In this document: in pieces, positions 9,586 to 18,299 of the stretch
Layout: every line of letters starts with the position of its first letter
How positions within the stretch are numbered: the first letter of the stretch is position 1
NCBI RefSeq assembly: GCF_946885955.1
Contig: NZ_CAMPHI010000001.1
Location: forward strand, 124,001-188,000
Direction: 5' to 3'
From: an uncultured Pseudomonas sp.
Lineage (GTDB): Bacteria; Pseudomonadota; Gammaproteobacteria; Pseudomonadales; Pseudomonadaceae
Length of the DNA stretch: 64,000 bases
Position numbers and translations under genes: made by a program
Notes under the pieces: generated by a model
What the model saw: the letters and a program-made list of their open reading frames with translations, nothing else
Database searches by the model: none
What the model was told of the DNA's origin: nothing

Positions 9586-11301
9586 ATGCCCCCCATCGTT
9601 CGAACCTCGTACCTTGCGATTATTGGCGCCAGCGCGCTGTTGTCGGTTAGCCAAAGCCAGGCCGCCGCGCCGGTTGTGTATATGGACCAGGGTAGCGCCT
9701 GGACCGACAGTGACCGGCAGGACTATTACGGCCGCGACCAGGGCTCGCAGATCATGCCGCTGAGCTGGGCGATCGCCCTCAAGCAGCCCGACGGCTCGCC
9801 GTTCATGGCTGCCAGCCTGAGCCGCTACGGCTACCTGCCAAACCCGCAGAGCAATCCACCCGGTCTGCCGGTGGGTTTCACCGCCGCCAATAGCAGCGCC
9901 GGCCAGCAATTGGGCATGACCTGCTCGGCCTGCCATACCCGCCAGATCGACGTCGACGGCCAGTCCTACCGGATCGACGGCGGCCCGGCGATCAGCGACT
10001 TCCAGAGTTTTCTCGCCGACCTGGATACGGCCATGGGCCGGGTACTCGCCGACCAGGCGGTATTTGACGCCTTCGCCGCCTCGGTGCTCGGCACGGTCTC
10101 ATCGCCTGCGCACAAGGCCGAACTGCGCCTGGCCGTGGAAGACTGGTACCAGCGCTATCACACCCTGATCTCGCGGGCGCTGCCGAAAGAGCCGTGGGGG
10201 CCGGCGCGCCTGGATGCGGTGGCGATGATCTTCAACCGCTTGACCGGCCTGGATATCGGCCCGCCACCGTCCTATCTGATTCCGGAAAATATCCGCGAAG
10301 CCGTGGCGCCGGTGCGTTATCCCTTCCTGTGGAACGCCTACCGGCAGGACAAGACCCAGTGGCCCGGCTTTGCCGATAACGGCAACGACCTGCTCGGCCT
10401 GGCCCGCAACCTCGGCGAGGTCTATGGCGTATTCGCGATGTTCCACCCGAAGAAGGACACCAAGGACCTGCTGAGGATCGACTACCTGTCGACCAACTCG
10501 GCAAACTTCTCCGGGCTCGCCGCCCAGGAGAAAAACATCGCCAAGATCGGCCCGCCCAAGTGGCCATGGGCGATTGACCAGGCACTCGCCAAGCAGGGCG
10601 AAGTGCTCTACAACCAACCCGAAGCGCAAGGCGGCTGCGCCGACTGCCATGGCATCAAGCGCGGCGCCTTCCGCTCGCTGAGCCACGAAACCTGGGCCAC
10701 GCCGGTGCAGGACGTCGGCACCGACTCACGCGAGCACGACGTTCTGCAATGGACGGTGAATACCGGCGTGCTCAACGGCGCGAAAATCCCCTTCCTGGAA
10801 AAACCCCTGAAACCCACCGACACTGCCTTCAACGTGCTGGGCACCTCGGTGGTGGGTTCGATTCTGCAGCACTACGCGCGGGAGTTCCTCGGCAAAGAGA
10901 CCATCACCACCACCAATGCCCTCTATATGCCAACCACCGCCCCGCTGAGCGGCGCGTTCCGCTCCACGGCGATCAAACCGAGCGGCGACTTCCCCTACGA
11001 AGCACGCGTGCTGCAAGGCATCTGGGCTGCGGCGCCCTACCTGCACAACGGTTCGGTGCCAACCTTGGCCGAACTGCTGAAACCAGCCGCCGAGCGCGTC
11101 GCCTCGTTCAAGGTCGGCCCGGCCTACGACATTCAGGCTGTCGGCCTGGCTGCCGAGCAGAGCAAATTCGGTGACTACACCCTCAGCACCACCGACTGCA
11201 ACGCGCGCAACTCGGGCAACAGCCGCTGTGGTCACGAGTTCGGCACCACGCTGCCGGACGCCGACAAACTGGCCCTGCTGGAGTACCTGAAAACCCTGTA
11301 A
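9586..11301 (+). CDS. Exported di-haem c-type cytochrome, RoxA/cytochrome c peroxidase-like
   Basis: 571-residue periplasmic or secreted protein. The signal peptide ends around SQSQAAA (residue 27). Two haem-attachment motifs are visible: C113-SAC-H117 in MTCSACHTRQ and C351-ADC-H355 in GGCADCHGIK. Two CXXCH sites spaced about 240 residues apart in a long chain suit the di-haem RoxA/RoxB-like branch of the cytochrome c peroxidase superfamily rather than the shorter CcpA peroxidases. Function could be a peroxidase-like or an oxygenase-like activity on an organic substrate; the sequence alone does not decide. AAGGAAG precedes the ATG. No partner gene is adjacent. Confidence 0.78.
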   Translation: MPPIVRTSYLAIIGASALLSVSQSQAAAPVVYMDQGSAWTDSDRQDYYGRDQGSQIMPLSWAIALKQPDGSPFMAASLSRYGYLPNPQSNPPGLPVGFTAANSSAGQQLGMTCSACHTRQIDVDGQSYRIDGGPAISDFQSFLADLDTAMGRVLADQAVFDAFAASVLGTVSSPAHKAELRLAVEDWYQRYHTLISRALPKEPWGPARLDAVAMIFNRLTGLDIGPPPSYLIPENIREAVAPVRYPFLWNAYRQDKTQWPGFADNGNDLLGLARNLGEVYGVFAMFHPKKDTKDLLRIDYLSTNSANFSGLAAQEKNIAKIGPPKWPWAIDQALAKQGEVLYNQPEAQGGCADCHGIKRGAFRSLSHETWATPVQDVGTDSREHDVLQWTVNTGVLNGAKIPFLEKPLKPTDTAFNVLGTSVVGSILQHYAREFLGKETITTTNALYMPTTAPLSGAFRSTAIKPSGDFPYEARVLQGIWAAAPYLHNGSVPTLAELLKPAAERVASFKVGPAYDIQAVGLAAEQSKFGDYTLSTTDCNARNSGNSRCGHEFGTTLPDADKLALLEYLKTL

Positions 11302-11311
11302 CCTCGCCCGC

Positions 11312-11337
11312 GCCGGTGGCTCAGACGAGCCGCCGGC
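11312..11337 (+). terminator. Hairpin after the cytochrome gene
   Basis: GCCGGTGGCTC pairs with GAGCCGCCGGC (one mismatch) around the loop AGAC, directly after the stop at 11301. There is no T-run, so it may stabilise or attenuate rather than terminate. Confidence 0.45.
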
Positions 11338-11494
11338 CCGCGCTCGCATTCCCTAGGGCGGCACACTCCCGCGCGGCAGATACCAACCGCCCCCTGCTGA
11401 CGGCAAGCGCCTGCGCCGCACGATTTCCGGCTATAATCGCGACCTTTTGCGGGAGCCAGCCTCCCCTCGATCCGATTCCTGCAGGCACGCACCC

Positions 11495-13078
11495 ATGACC
11501 ACTCAGGCCGCCGAAGTCGCCAAGCGCCGTACTTTCGCCATTATTTCCCACCCCGACGCCGGTAAAACCACCATTACCGAAAAGCTCCTGCTGATGGGCA
11601 AGGCGATTGCCGTGGCCGGCACGGTGAAGTCGCGCAAGTCCGACCGCCATGCCACCTCCGACTGGATGGAGATGGAAAAGCAGCGCGGCATCTCCATCAC
11701 CACCTCGGTGATGCAGTTCCCCTACCGCGAGCACATGATCAACCTGCTCGACACCCCCGGCCACGAAGACTTCTCGGAAGACACCTACCGCACCCTGACC
11801 GCGGTGGACAGTGCGCTGATGGTGCTCGACGGCGGCAAAGGCGTCGAGCCGCGCACCATCGCCCTGATGGACGTGTGCCGGCTGCGCGACACGCCTATCG
11901 TCAGCTTCGTCAACAAACTCGACCGCGACATCCGTGACCCGATCGAACTGCTCGACGAGATCGAAGCGGTACTGAAGATCAAGGCCGCGCCCATCACCTG
12001 GCCAATCGGTTGCTACCGCGACTTCAAGGGCGTCTACCACCTGGCCGGCGACTACATCATCGTTTACACCCCAGGCCACGGCCATGAGCGCACCGAAACC
12101 AAGATCATCGAAAAGCTCGATTCCGATGAAGCCCGCGCCCACCTGGGCGACGAGTACGAGCGCTTTATCGAGCAGCTGGAACTGGTGCAAGGGGCCTGCC
12201 ACGAGTTCGACCAGGACGAGTTCATGAACGGCCAGCTGACCCCGGTGTTCTTCGGCACCGCCCTGGGCAACTTCGGCGTCGATCACGTGCTCGATGCCGT
12301 GGTCGATTGGGCGCCCAAGCCGCTGGCGCGTGTCGCCCACGAGCGCACCGTCGAACCCGTCGAGGAGAAATTCAGTGGCTTTGTGTTCAAGATCCAGGCG
12401 AACATGGACCCCAAGCACCGCGACCGCATCGCCTTTATGCGCATCTGCTCGGGCAAGTACAGCCAGGGCATGAAAATGCGCCACGTGCGCACCGGCAAGG
12501 ACGTGCGTATCGGCGACGCGTTGACCTTCTTCTCCAGCGAGCGCGAGATGCTCGAGGAAGCCTACGCCGGTGACATCATCGGCCTGCACAACCACGGCAC
12601 CATCCAGATCGGCGATACCTTCACCGAAGGCGAGAGCCTCGGCTTCACCGGTATCCCGCACTTTGCCCCGGAACTGTTCCGCCGCGTGCGCCTGAAAGAC
12701 CCGCTGAAATCCAAGCAACTTCGCCAAGGCCTGCAGCAGCTCGCCGAAGAAGGCGCGACCCAGGTGTTCTTCCCCGAGCGCAGCAACGACATCATCCTCG
12801 GCGCGGTCGGCGTGCTGCAGTTCGATGTGGTCGCCAGCCGCCTGAAAGAGGAATACAAGGTCGAATGCGGCTACGAGCCGATCACCGTCTGGTCCGCACG
12901 CTGGATCGAATGCGCCGACAAGAAGAAACTCGAGGAGTTTTCCAACAAGGCGGTGGAAAACCTCGCGCTCGATGGCGGCGGTCACCTGACCTACCTGGCG
13001 CCGACGCGGGTCAATCTGAGCCTGATGGAAGAGCGCTGGCCGGATGTGAAATTCAGGGCGACGCGCGAGCACCACTAA
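11495..13078 (+). CDS. prfC: Peptide chain release factor 3
   Basis: 527-residue translational GTPase that recycles RF1/RF2 from ribosomes after termination. The G1 P-loop is SHPDAGKT (residues 18-25). The switch region with RGISITTS, the G3 motif [11 protein letters not shown] and the G4 motif NKLDRD follow. Domain II and the RF3-specific C-terminal domain are complete. The start is the ATG at 11495 ([12 protein letters not shown]); an in-frame ATG 48 bases upstream would add an unconserved tail. Confidence 0.96.
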   Translation: MTTQAAEVAKRRTFAIISHPDAGKTTITEKLLLMGKAIAVAGTVKSRKSDRHATSDWMEMEKQRGISITTSVMQFPYREHMINLLDTPGHEDFSEDTYRTLTAVDSALMVLDGGKGVEPRTIALMDVCRLRDTPIVSFVNKLDRDIRDPIELLDEIEAVLKIKAAPITWPIGCYRDFKGVYHLAGDYIIVYTPGHGHERTETKIIEKLDSDEARAHLGDEYERFIEQLELVQGACHEFDQDEFMNGQLTPVFFGTALGNFGVDHVLDAVVDWAPKPLARVAHERTVEPVEEKFSGFVFKIQANMDPKHRDRIAFMRICSGKYSQGMKMRHVRTGKDVRIGDALTFFSSEREMLEEAYAGDIIGLHNHGTIQIGDTFTEGESLGFTGIPHFAPELFRRVRLKDPLKSKQLRQGLQQLAEEGATQVFFPERSNDIILGAVGVLQFDVVASRLKEEYKVECGYEPITVWSARWIECADKKKLEEFSNKAVENLALDGGGHLTYLAPTRVNLSLMEERWPDVKFRATREHH

Positions 13079-13103
13079 AGCTCAGGGTTTTGCCCAATAG
13101 CCC

Positions 13104-13133
13104 ACCGGCATGTCCTTCTTCGGACAAGCCGGT
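13104..13133. other. Hairpin between prfC and the next small gene
   Basis: ACCGGC-A-TGTCC pairs with GGACA-A-GCCGGT around a short loop, with one internal A/A mismatch. There is no T-run. It may end prfC transcripts weakly or fold in the leader of the downstream gene. Confidence 0.45.
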
Positions 13134-13163
13134 TCAGTCCACCAACTCCTTAAGGACAAGGAC

Positions 13164-13568
13164 ATGTCCGTTTCGACAAAGCGGTGGCACCTGCTGCTTG
13201 TGGGCATTGCATGGCTGATCTCGCCCTGGGCATCCGCAGGCGCGCCGCCTTACGGCATTAACCTAGGCCGCCCTGAACTGGGCAGCAGCCTGATATTTTT
13301 TGCCACACTGGCGCTATTCGCCGGCATTTTCGCCTGGAAAGCCTGCCAGTGGGGCAACGCGTCAGAGCAACGGAAAGCGCACACCGACACCGACTCGCGC
13401 CAAAAACGATTTCCCTCTATACCTGCTGGCAGCCGCTTTGTTCTGGCGGAGCAGCCCAGCACATCAGCAAGCACCACGCCGTCCGAGCCGCACTCCGATA
13501 CCGTCTCCACGCGCCGCTTCCGTCCGCCATCGCGAAAGGCAAGAAAACCCAAGCACAGCAAGCGCTGA
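13164..13568 (+). CDS. Small membrane or exported protein, unknown function
   Basis: 134 residues from the ATG at 13164, preceded by AAGGACAAGGAC. The N-terminus has a basic start and a hydrophobic helix that may be a signal peptide ending near WASAGA. A second hydrophobic segment (about 44-60, SLIFFATLALFAGIFAW) follows, then a long low-complexity hydrophilic tail ending in a strongly basic stretch. No family recognised. Other frames across the same bases are open too, so coding status is probable rather than certain. Confidence 0.5.
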   Translation: MSVSTKRWHLLLVGIAWLISPWASAGAPPYGINLGRPELGSSLIFFATLALFAGIFAWKACQWGNASEQRKAHTDTDSRQKRFPSIPAGSRFVLAEQPSTSASTTPSEPHSDTVSTRRFRPPSRKARKPKHSKR

Positions 13569-13680
13569 GCCCGGTGCCACGCTCGCATATGAACACCTAG
13601 CCAGGTGCCCCCAAGCGCAGCTTTCCCATGGCTAAAAGCTCACGTATTCTGCGTCTCCGCCTTACAGGGAGTTGCACCAT

Positions 13681-14004
13681 ATGCGCACGATGCTCTTCGC
13701 CGTTTTAAGCCTGCTCGCCACACACAGCCTGGCCGGGGTGGAAATCCGCCAACCCTACTGGTACGTACAACTGGCCTGCGATGGCTACTCGCAATGCTTT
13801 GCCTCCAGCAACGGCGCCTACAGCTCCAACCCGAATGCCGCTCGACGCTTCGACGACCCAGCGAAAGCGCAGCGCTTCGTCGACAGCTTCACCAGCAGCA
13901 TCCGCGACAAGTCGCCGCACATCGTTCAGGGTTTCGACAGCAAGTGCCTGAGCGACGAGGAGGCACGCCGCCTGCAGCTTTCCGGCGGCCGCTGCCTGCC
14001 CTGA
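13681..14004 (+). CDS. Small exported protein, unknown function
   Basis: 107 residues from the ATG at 13681, nine bases after AGGGAG; a TTG nine bases earlier is less likely. The signal peptide MRTMLFAVLSLLATHSLAG is followed by a polar mature part with four cysteines (in LACDGYSQCF, SKCLSD and GRCLP), suggesting disulfides in the periplasm. I do not recognise the family. It sits between a small membrane protein gene and the CLC channel with no clear operon link. Confidence 0.65.
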   Translation: MRTMLFAVLSLLATHSLAGVEIRQPYWYVQLACDGYSQCFASSNGAYSSNPNAARRFDDPAKAQRFVDSFTSSIRDKSPHIVQGFDSKCLSDEEARRLQLSGGRCLP

Positions 14005-14271
14005 ACAAGAGCGCGCAATCGGTAGGGGTGCCGCGCGCAACGGGCATCTGCGTCGGATGCTGAATGCCACAGCGTAGGTAGCAGGCACGACGAAAGCAGC
14101 CCGCTGGGCTGCTCGTGTAGCGCTTGACCGACATGACGAAAGCTCGCCCCGAGGTCACGCACCGCCGCACGGATCCTCCTGCAAGAGACCGCGAATTTGC
14201 CCGGTTCGGTCCGCGTGTCCGCTCAGCACGTTACACTGATACCCCTGAGCCCCCTGCTTTCCTGGGAGACC

Positions 14272-15648
14272 ATGCAAACTCCACCTCTCATCCTTACCCC
14301 CACCCAACGCCTGCGTGAGCGTCGCCGGCGTTTGCGCAGCCTGCGCCAGCGCGCCGCATTCTGGCTCGGCGCGCTGCTGGTCGGCCTGATCGCGCTGGCC
14401 TTCGCCTGGCTCGCCGACCATGCCTTCGAGCGCTTCGAATGGCTGCTGGAACAAAGCGTCTACTGGCCCTGGCTGGTCACCCCACTGGGCTTCGCCCTGC
14501 TCGCCTGGCTGACCCAGGGGTGGTTGAAGGAAGCCAAGGGCAGCGGCATCCCGCAGGTAATCGCCTGCCTGGAGCAGCCGTCGGCACGCATGCGCAACCA
14601 ACTGCTGGCGGTGCCTGTGGCGATTGCCAAGATGCTGCTGACGGTGGTCGCCCTGCTCTGCGGCGCCTCGGTCGGCCGCGAAGGCCCGACCGTGCACGTG
14701 GGCGCGGCGCTGATGTACAACTTCGGCCGGCGCCTCGGCCTGCATGGCCGGCATGCCCTGTCGGGGCTGATCCTCGCCGGCGGCGCAGCCGGCATCGCGG
14801 CGGCCTTCAATACCCCGCTGGCCGGTGTGGTATTCGCCATCGAGGAACTCAGCCATCGCATGGAACAAAGCTTTAATGGCCTGATCCTGATGGCCGTACT
14901 GATCGGCGGCATGGTCACCCTCGGCCTGCTCGGCCGCTACAGCTATTTCGGCGATCTCAGCGCCAGCCTGCCGCTAAGCAGCGCCTGGCTGGCGGTACTG
15001 GCATGCGGCCTGTTCGGTGGCCTGCTCGGTGGTCTCTATTGCCGCCTGGTATTGCCGGCCGGACGTGGCCCGCTGGCCCGCCTCGGTGCCTGGCGCGCAC
15101 GCCGGCCAGTGCTGTTCGCCGGCGTCTGCGGCCTGGTGCTGGCCTTGCTCGGGATGATCTCCGGGCAACATGTATTCGGTACCGGCTACGCGGAAACCCG
15201 TGCACTGCTGGAGGGCCAGCCGCAGACCGACGGGCTGTTCGTGCTGTGGAAGTTCCTCGCCAATGTGGTGTCCTATCTGGCCGGAATTCCCGGCGGCCTG
15301 TTCTCGCCATCACTGGCGGTCGGCGCCGGCATGGCGCCGTGGCTGGTCGACTGGGTGCCCGGGATCGACCTGCAGACCGCCGGCCTGCTCGGCATGGCGG
15401 CCTATCTAGCCGGGGTAACCCGCACGCCACTGACCGCCACCGTCATCACCATCGAGTTGTCGCACAGCCAGGACATGGCCCTGCCGATCCTCGCCGCCAG
15501 CCTGCTGGCCAGCAGTATCTCGGCACGCATCTCGCCGCAGGCCCTGTACCGCGCATTCGCCACGCAACTACTGGACAGCCTCGCACCGCAACGGCAGAAG
15601 AGCGCGGCCGCACCGCCTCAAGCCGGGGTTCCAACCACCAGGGACTGA
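14272..15648 (+). CDS. CLC-family chloride channel/transporter
   Basis: 458-residue membrane protein with the CLC helix pattern. Signature motifs are GSGIPQV (selectivity filter serine), GREGPTVH with the gating glutamate, and GGLFSPSLAVGA. The gating Glu suggests a Cl-/H+ exchanger-like or gated channel mechanism. The start is taken at the ATG at 14272, which has GGGAGA close upstream; an earlier in-frame start at 14197 would add an unconserved tail. Unlike many CLC proteins it has no C-terminal CBS pair. Its last 31 bases overlap the 3' end of the convergent fruA gene. Confidence 0.9.
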   Translation: MQTPPLILTPTQRLRERRRRLRSLRQRAAFWLGALLVGLIALAFAWLADHAFERFEWLLEQSVYWPWLVTPLGFALLAWLTQGWLKEAKGSGIPQVIACLEQPSARMRNQLLAVPVAIAKMLLTVVALLCGASVGREGPTVHVGAALMYNFGRRLGLHGRHALSGLILAGGAAGIAAAFNTPLAGVVFAIEELSHRMEQSFNGLILMAVLIGGMVTLGLLGRYSYFGDLSASLPLSSAWLAVLACGLFGGLLGGLYCRLVLPAGRGPLARLGAWRARRPVLFAGVCGLVLALLGMISGQHVFGTGYAETRALLEGQPQTDGLFVLWKFLANVVSYLAGIPGGLFSPSLAVGAGMAPWLVDWVPGIDLQTAGLLGMAAYLAGVTRTPLTATVITIELSHSQDMALPILAASLLASSISARISPQALYRAFATQLLDSLAPQRQKSAAAPPQAGVPTTRD

Positions 15649-17342
15649 GCCTCGCCGCGCTTGAGCGAGGCGTACACCACGCCGGTCAATAGGCTGCCGG
15701 CGACGATCGCCAGCAGGTAGAGCGCGGCATGGTTGATCGCATTGGGAATCAGCAGCACGAACAGACCGCCGTGCGGCGCCATCAGCTTGCAGCCGAAGTA
15801 CATCGACAACGCGCCGGTCAGGGCGCCGCCGGCGATGCTCGCCGGGATCACTCGCAGCGGGTCCTTGGCGGCGAAGGGGATCGCCCCTTCGGAGATAAAG
15901 CACAGCCCCAGCACCCCGGCGGCCTTGCCAGCTTCGCGCTCGCTCTGGGCGAACTTATGCCGGGCCAGCAGGGTCGCGATGGCCATGCCGATCGGCGGCA
16001 CCATGCCTGCGGCCATCACCGCGGCCATGGGCGCGTAACTCTGCGAGGCGAGCAGGCCGACCGAGAAGGCATAGGCGGCCTTGTTGATCGGCCCGCCGAG
16101 GTCGACGCACATCATCGCCCCGAGCAGCAGGCCGAGCATGATCGCGTTGGTGCTGCCCATACCGTCGAGAAACGCGGTCAACCCGCTGAGCAGCCCCGCT
16201 ACCGGTTTGCCGACCACGTAGATCATGGTCAGGCCGGTAAACAGGCTGGCCAATAGCGGGATGATCAGGATCGGTTTCAACGCCTCGACACTGGCCGGCA
16301 ACTGCAGCCAGCGATTCAGCCCCCGCGCGGCGTAGCCGGCGAGAAAACCGGCAATGATGCCGCCGATAAAGCCGGCCCCCAGGCTGCCGGCGAGCAGGCC
16401 ACCGATCATCCCCGGCGCCAATCCGGGGCGATCGGCGATGGAATAGGCGATATAGCCAGCCAATACCGGCACCATCAGTTTGAACGCCGCCTCGCCGCCG
16501 ATCTGCATCAGCGCCGCCGCCAGACTGCCCTCCTCCTTGAACGCCTCGATGCCGAAGACGAACGACAACGCGATCAGCAACCCGCCGGCCACCACCATCG
16601 GCAGCATAAAGGACACGCCGGTGAGCAGGTGCTTGTAGGGCCCGCTCTTCGTGCTCGACTGGCTGGCCGCACCGCCGGCCTGCGCGGCCTCGGCCAGCGG
16701 CGCGCCTTCGCGTAGCGCTCGCTCGAGGGTTTGCCGGGGCTGCTTGAGGGCCACGCCGGTGCCGCAGCGGAATACTTTCTTGCCGGCGAAGCGGGCGCTG
16801 TCCACCTCGATATCGGCGGCCAGCAGCACCACATCGGCGGCGGCGATGGCGGCATCATCGAGCAGATTGCGCGCGCCGACCGAGCCGCGGGTTTCCACCT
16901 GCAGGTCAACGCCCATTTGCTCGGCAGCCTGTTGCAGCGCCTCGGCGGCCATAAAGGTGTGCGCCACGCCGGTTGGGCAGGCGGTCACCGCGACTATCCG
17001 TGGGCGCTGAGCGGAGTTGCTCGACGCGGCCTCTTGCAGCACTTCGGCGTGCTCGGCGGCATCGCGCAAGAACTGCTGCGGGTCGGCCAGGGCCTCGGCT
17101 GGCGTCGACCGCAGCAGACGCTTGCCGACAAAGCGCTGCAACGACAGCTCGCCGGTCGCGACCACGACCACCAGATCGGCGGCGGCGATTTGCGCCTCGC
17201 TCAGCGCAGAGGCATCAGCCGATGTGGCGCTCTCGACGTGAGTGGACCAACCCAGGCGCTGGGCCGCGGCATCCAGCAGGCGCGCACTGAGCACGCTGGT
17301 AACCCTGCCATTGGGGCAGGAGGTAATAATCAGCAGTTTCAT
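15618..17342 (-). CDS. fruA: PTS fructose-specific EIIB'BC component
   Basis: 574-residue membrane permease that imports and phosphorylates fructose to fructose 1-phosphate. Two IIB-like domains precede IIC. The first spans residues 1 to about 100 with ITSCPNGRV. The second has the phospho-accepting cysteine C122 in VTACPTGVAHTF. The IIC membrane domain runs from about 230 (HLLTGVSFMLPMVVAGG) to the end. It is the last gene of fruBKA, takes phosphate from FruB and passes fructose 1-phosphate to FruK. Its 3' end overlaps the CLC gene on the opposite strand. Confidence 0.95.
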   Translation of the reverse strand: MKLLIITSCPNGRVTSVLSARLLDAAAQRLGWSTHVESATSADASALSEAQIAAADLVVVVATGELSLQRFVGKRLLRSTPAEALADPQQFLRDAAEHAEVLQEAASSNSAQRPRIVAVTACPTGVAHTFMAAEALQQAAEQMGVDLQVETRGSVGARNLLDDAAIAAADVVLLAADIEVDSARFAGKKVFRCGTGVALKQPRQTLERALREGAPLAEAAQAGGAASQSSTKSGPYKHLLTGVSFMLPMVVAGGLLIALSFVFGIEAFKEEGSLAAALMQIGGEAAFKLMVPVLAGYIAYSIADRPGLAPGMIGGLLAGSLGAGFIGGIIAGFLAGYAARGLNRWLQLPASVEALKPILIIPLLASLFTGLTMIYVVGKPVAGLLSGLTAFLDGMGSTNAIMLGLLLGAMMCVDLGGPINKAAYAFSVGLLASQSYAPMAAVMAAGMVPPIGMAIATLLARHKFAQSEREAGKAAGVLGLCFISEGAIPFAAKDPLRVIPASIAGGALTGALSMYFGCKLMAPHGGLFVLLIPNAINHAALYLLAIVAGSLLTGVVYASLKRGEAQSLVVGTPA

Positions 17343-17363
17343 GTGAGGGACCTCATTATTGTT

Positions 17364-18299
17364 TTAATCCAGAGGCGCGATGCGCACGCCCGCTTCCAGG
17401 CGCGCGAGCTGCTCGCGGTCATGCAGGCCAAAGCCCACCTGGGTCACCGCCTGGGCGGCAATCGCCGTGGCCAGGCGCAGCGTGCGCTCGGCGGGCCAAG
17501 CGCTGAGCAGGCCATGCAGGGTCGCCGCCAACAGCGAATCACCTGCGCCCACGGTGCTGACCACCTCGACCGCCGGCGGTACCGCACGCAAGGCGATATC
17601 CGCGCCATACCAATCAACACCCGCGGCACCGCGCGACAGCAGCACGTGCTCGACACCCTGCTCGCGCAAGCCTCTGACTGCCGCAACAAGCTCGTCGTCC
17701 GACGGCTCGGACAGCTCGCAGGCCTGCGCCAATTCCTCTTCGTTGGGTTTGATCAACCAGGGTTTGGCGGCCAGACCGGCGCGCAGTGCGGTGCCGCTGC
17801 TGTCCAGCACCAGCGGCAAGCCCAGGGCCGCGAGCCGACGCAGCAGCAACGTCAACCATTGCGGGCTGACCCCTTGCGGCAGGCTGCCAGCGACCACCAC
17901 GGCGGCATGGCCAACGGCGATTCGCTCGAGCTGTTCCAGCAATTGTTCTTGATGCTCGGCGCCAACCAGCGGGCCCGGCCCATTGAGGTCGGTGACCCGC
18001 CCGCTGCGCTCGGCCAGCTTGATATTGCTGCGGGTCTCGCCCGGCACGCGGATGAAGGCATCGATCAGCCCGCGACGCTGGAACAGCGCCTCGAACGGCG
18101 CTGCATTGGCCGCGCCGAGAAAACCGCCGACGGTGACGCTATGGCCCAGATCGGCAAGCACCTGGGCGACGTTCAGGCCCTTTCCCGCGGCATCGCGGCG
18201 CATGCCCAGGGTGCGGTTGACCGCGCCCGGCTGCAGGGTGTCGAGGCTTACGGTCAGGTCCAGGGCCGGGTTCAGGGTCAACGTCAGGATCCGCGCCAT
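17364..18299 (-). CDS. fruK: 1-phosphofructokinase
   Basis: 311-residue PfkB-family kinase converting fructose 1-phosphate to fructose 1,6-bisphosphate. The N-terminal TLNPALDLTV, the GKGLNVA substrate loop and the C-terminal TVGAGDSLLAA motif with the catalytic Asp are present. The start is the ATG at 18299, overlapping the fruB stop by one base (TGATG), so the two are translationally coupled. A longer in-frame reading to 18386 would lie within fruB. Confidence 0.95.
   Translation of the reverse strand: MARILTLTLNPALDLTVSLDTLQPGAVNRTLGMRRDAAGKGLNVAQVLADLGHSVTVGGFLGAANAAPFEALFQRRGLIDAFIRVPGETRSNIKLAERSGRVTDLNGPGPLVGAEHQEQLLEQLERIAVGHAAVVVAGSLPQGVSPQWLTLLLRRLAALGLPLVLDSSGTALRAGLAAKPWLIKPNEEELAQACELSEPSDDELVAAVRGLREQGVEHVLLSRGAAGVDWYGADIALRAVPPAVEVVSTVGAGDSLLAATLHGLLSAWPAERTLRLATAIAAQAVTQVGFGLHDREQLARLEAGVRIAPLD

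Noticed and set aside
11321..13075. Minus-strand open frame of 584 codons across prfC
   Set aside because: Shadow of a high-G+C gene; prfC has all GTPase motifs and the antisense product has atypical composition.
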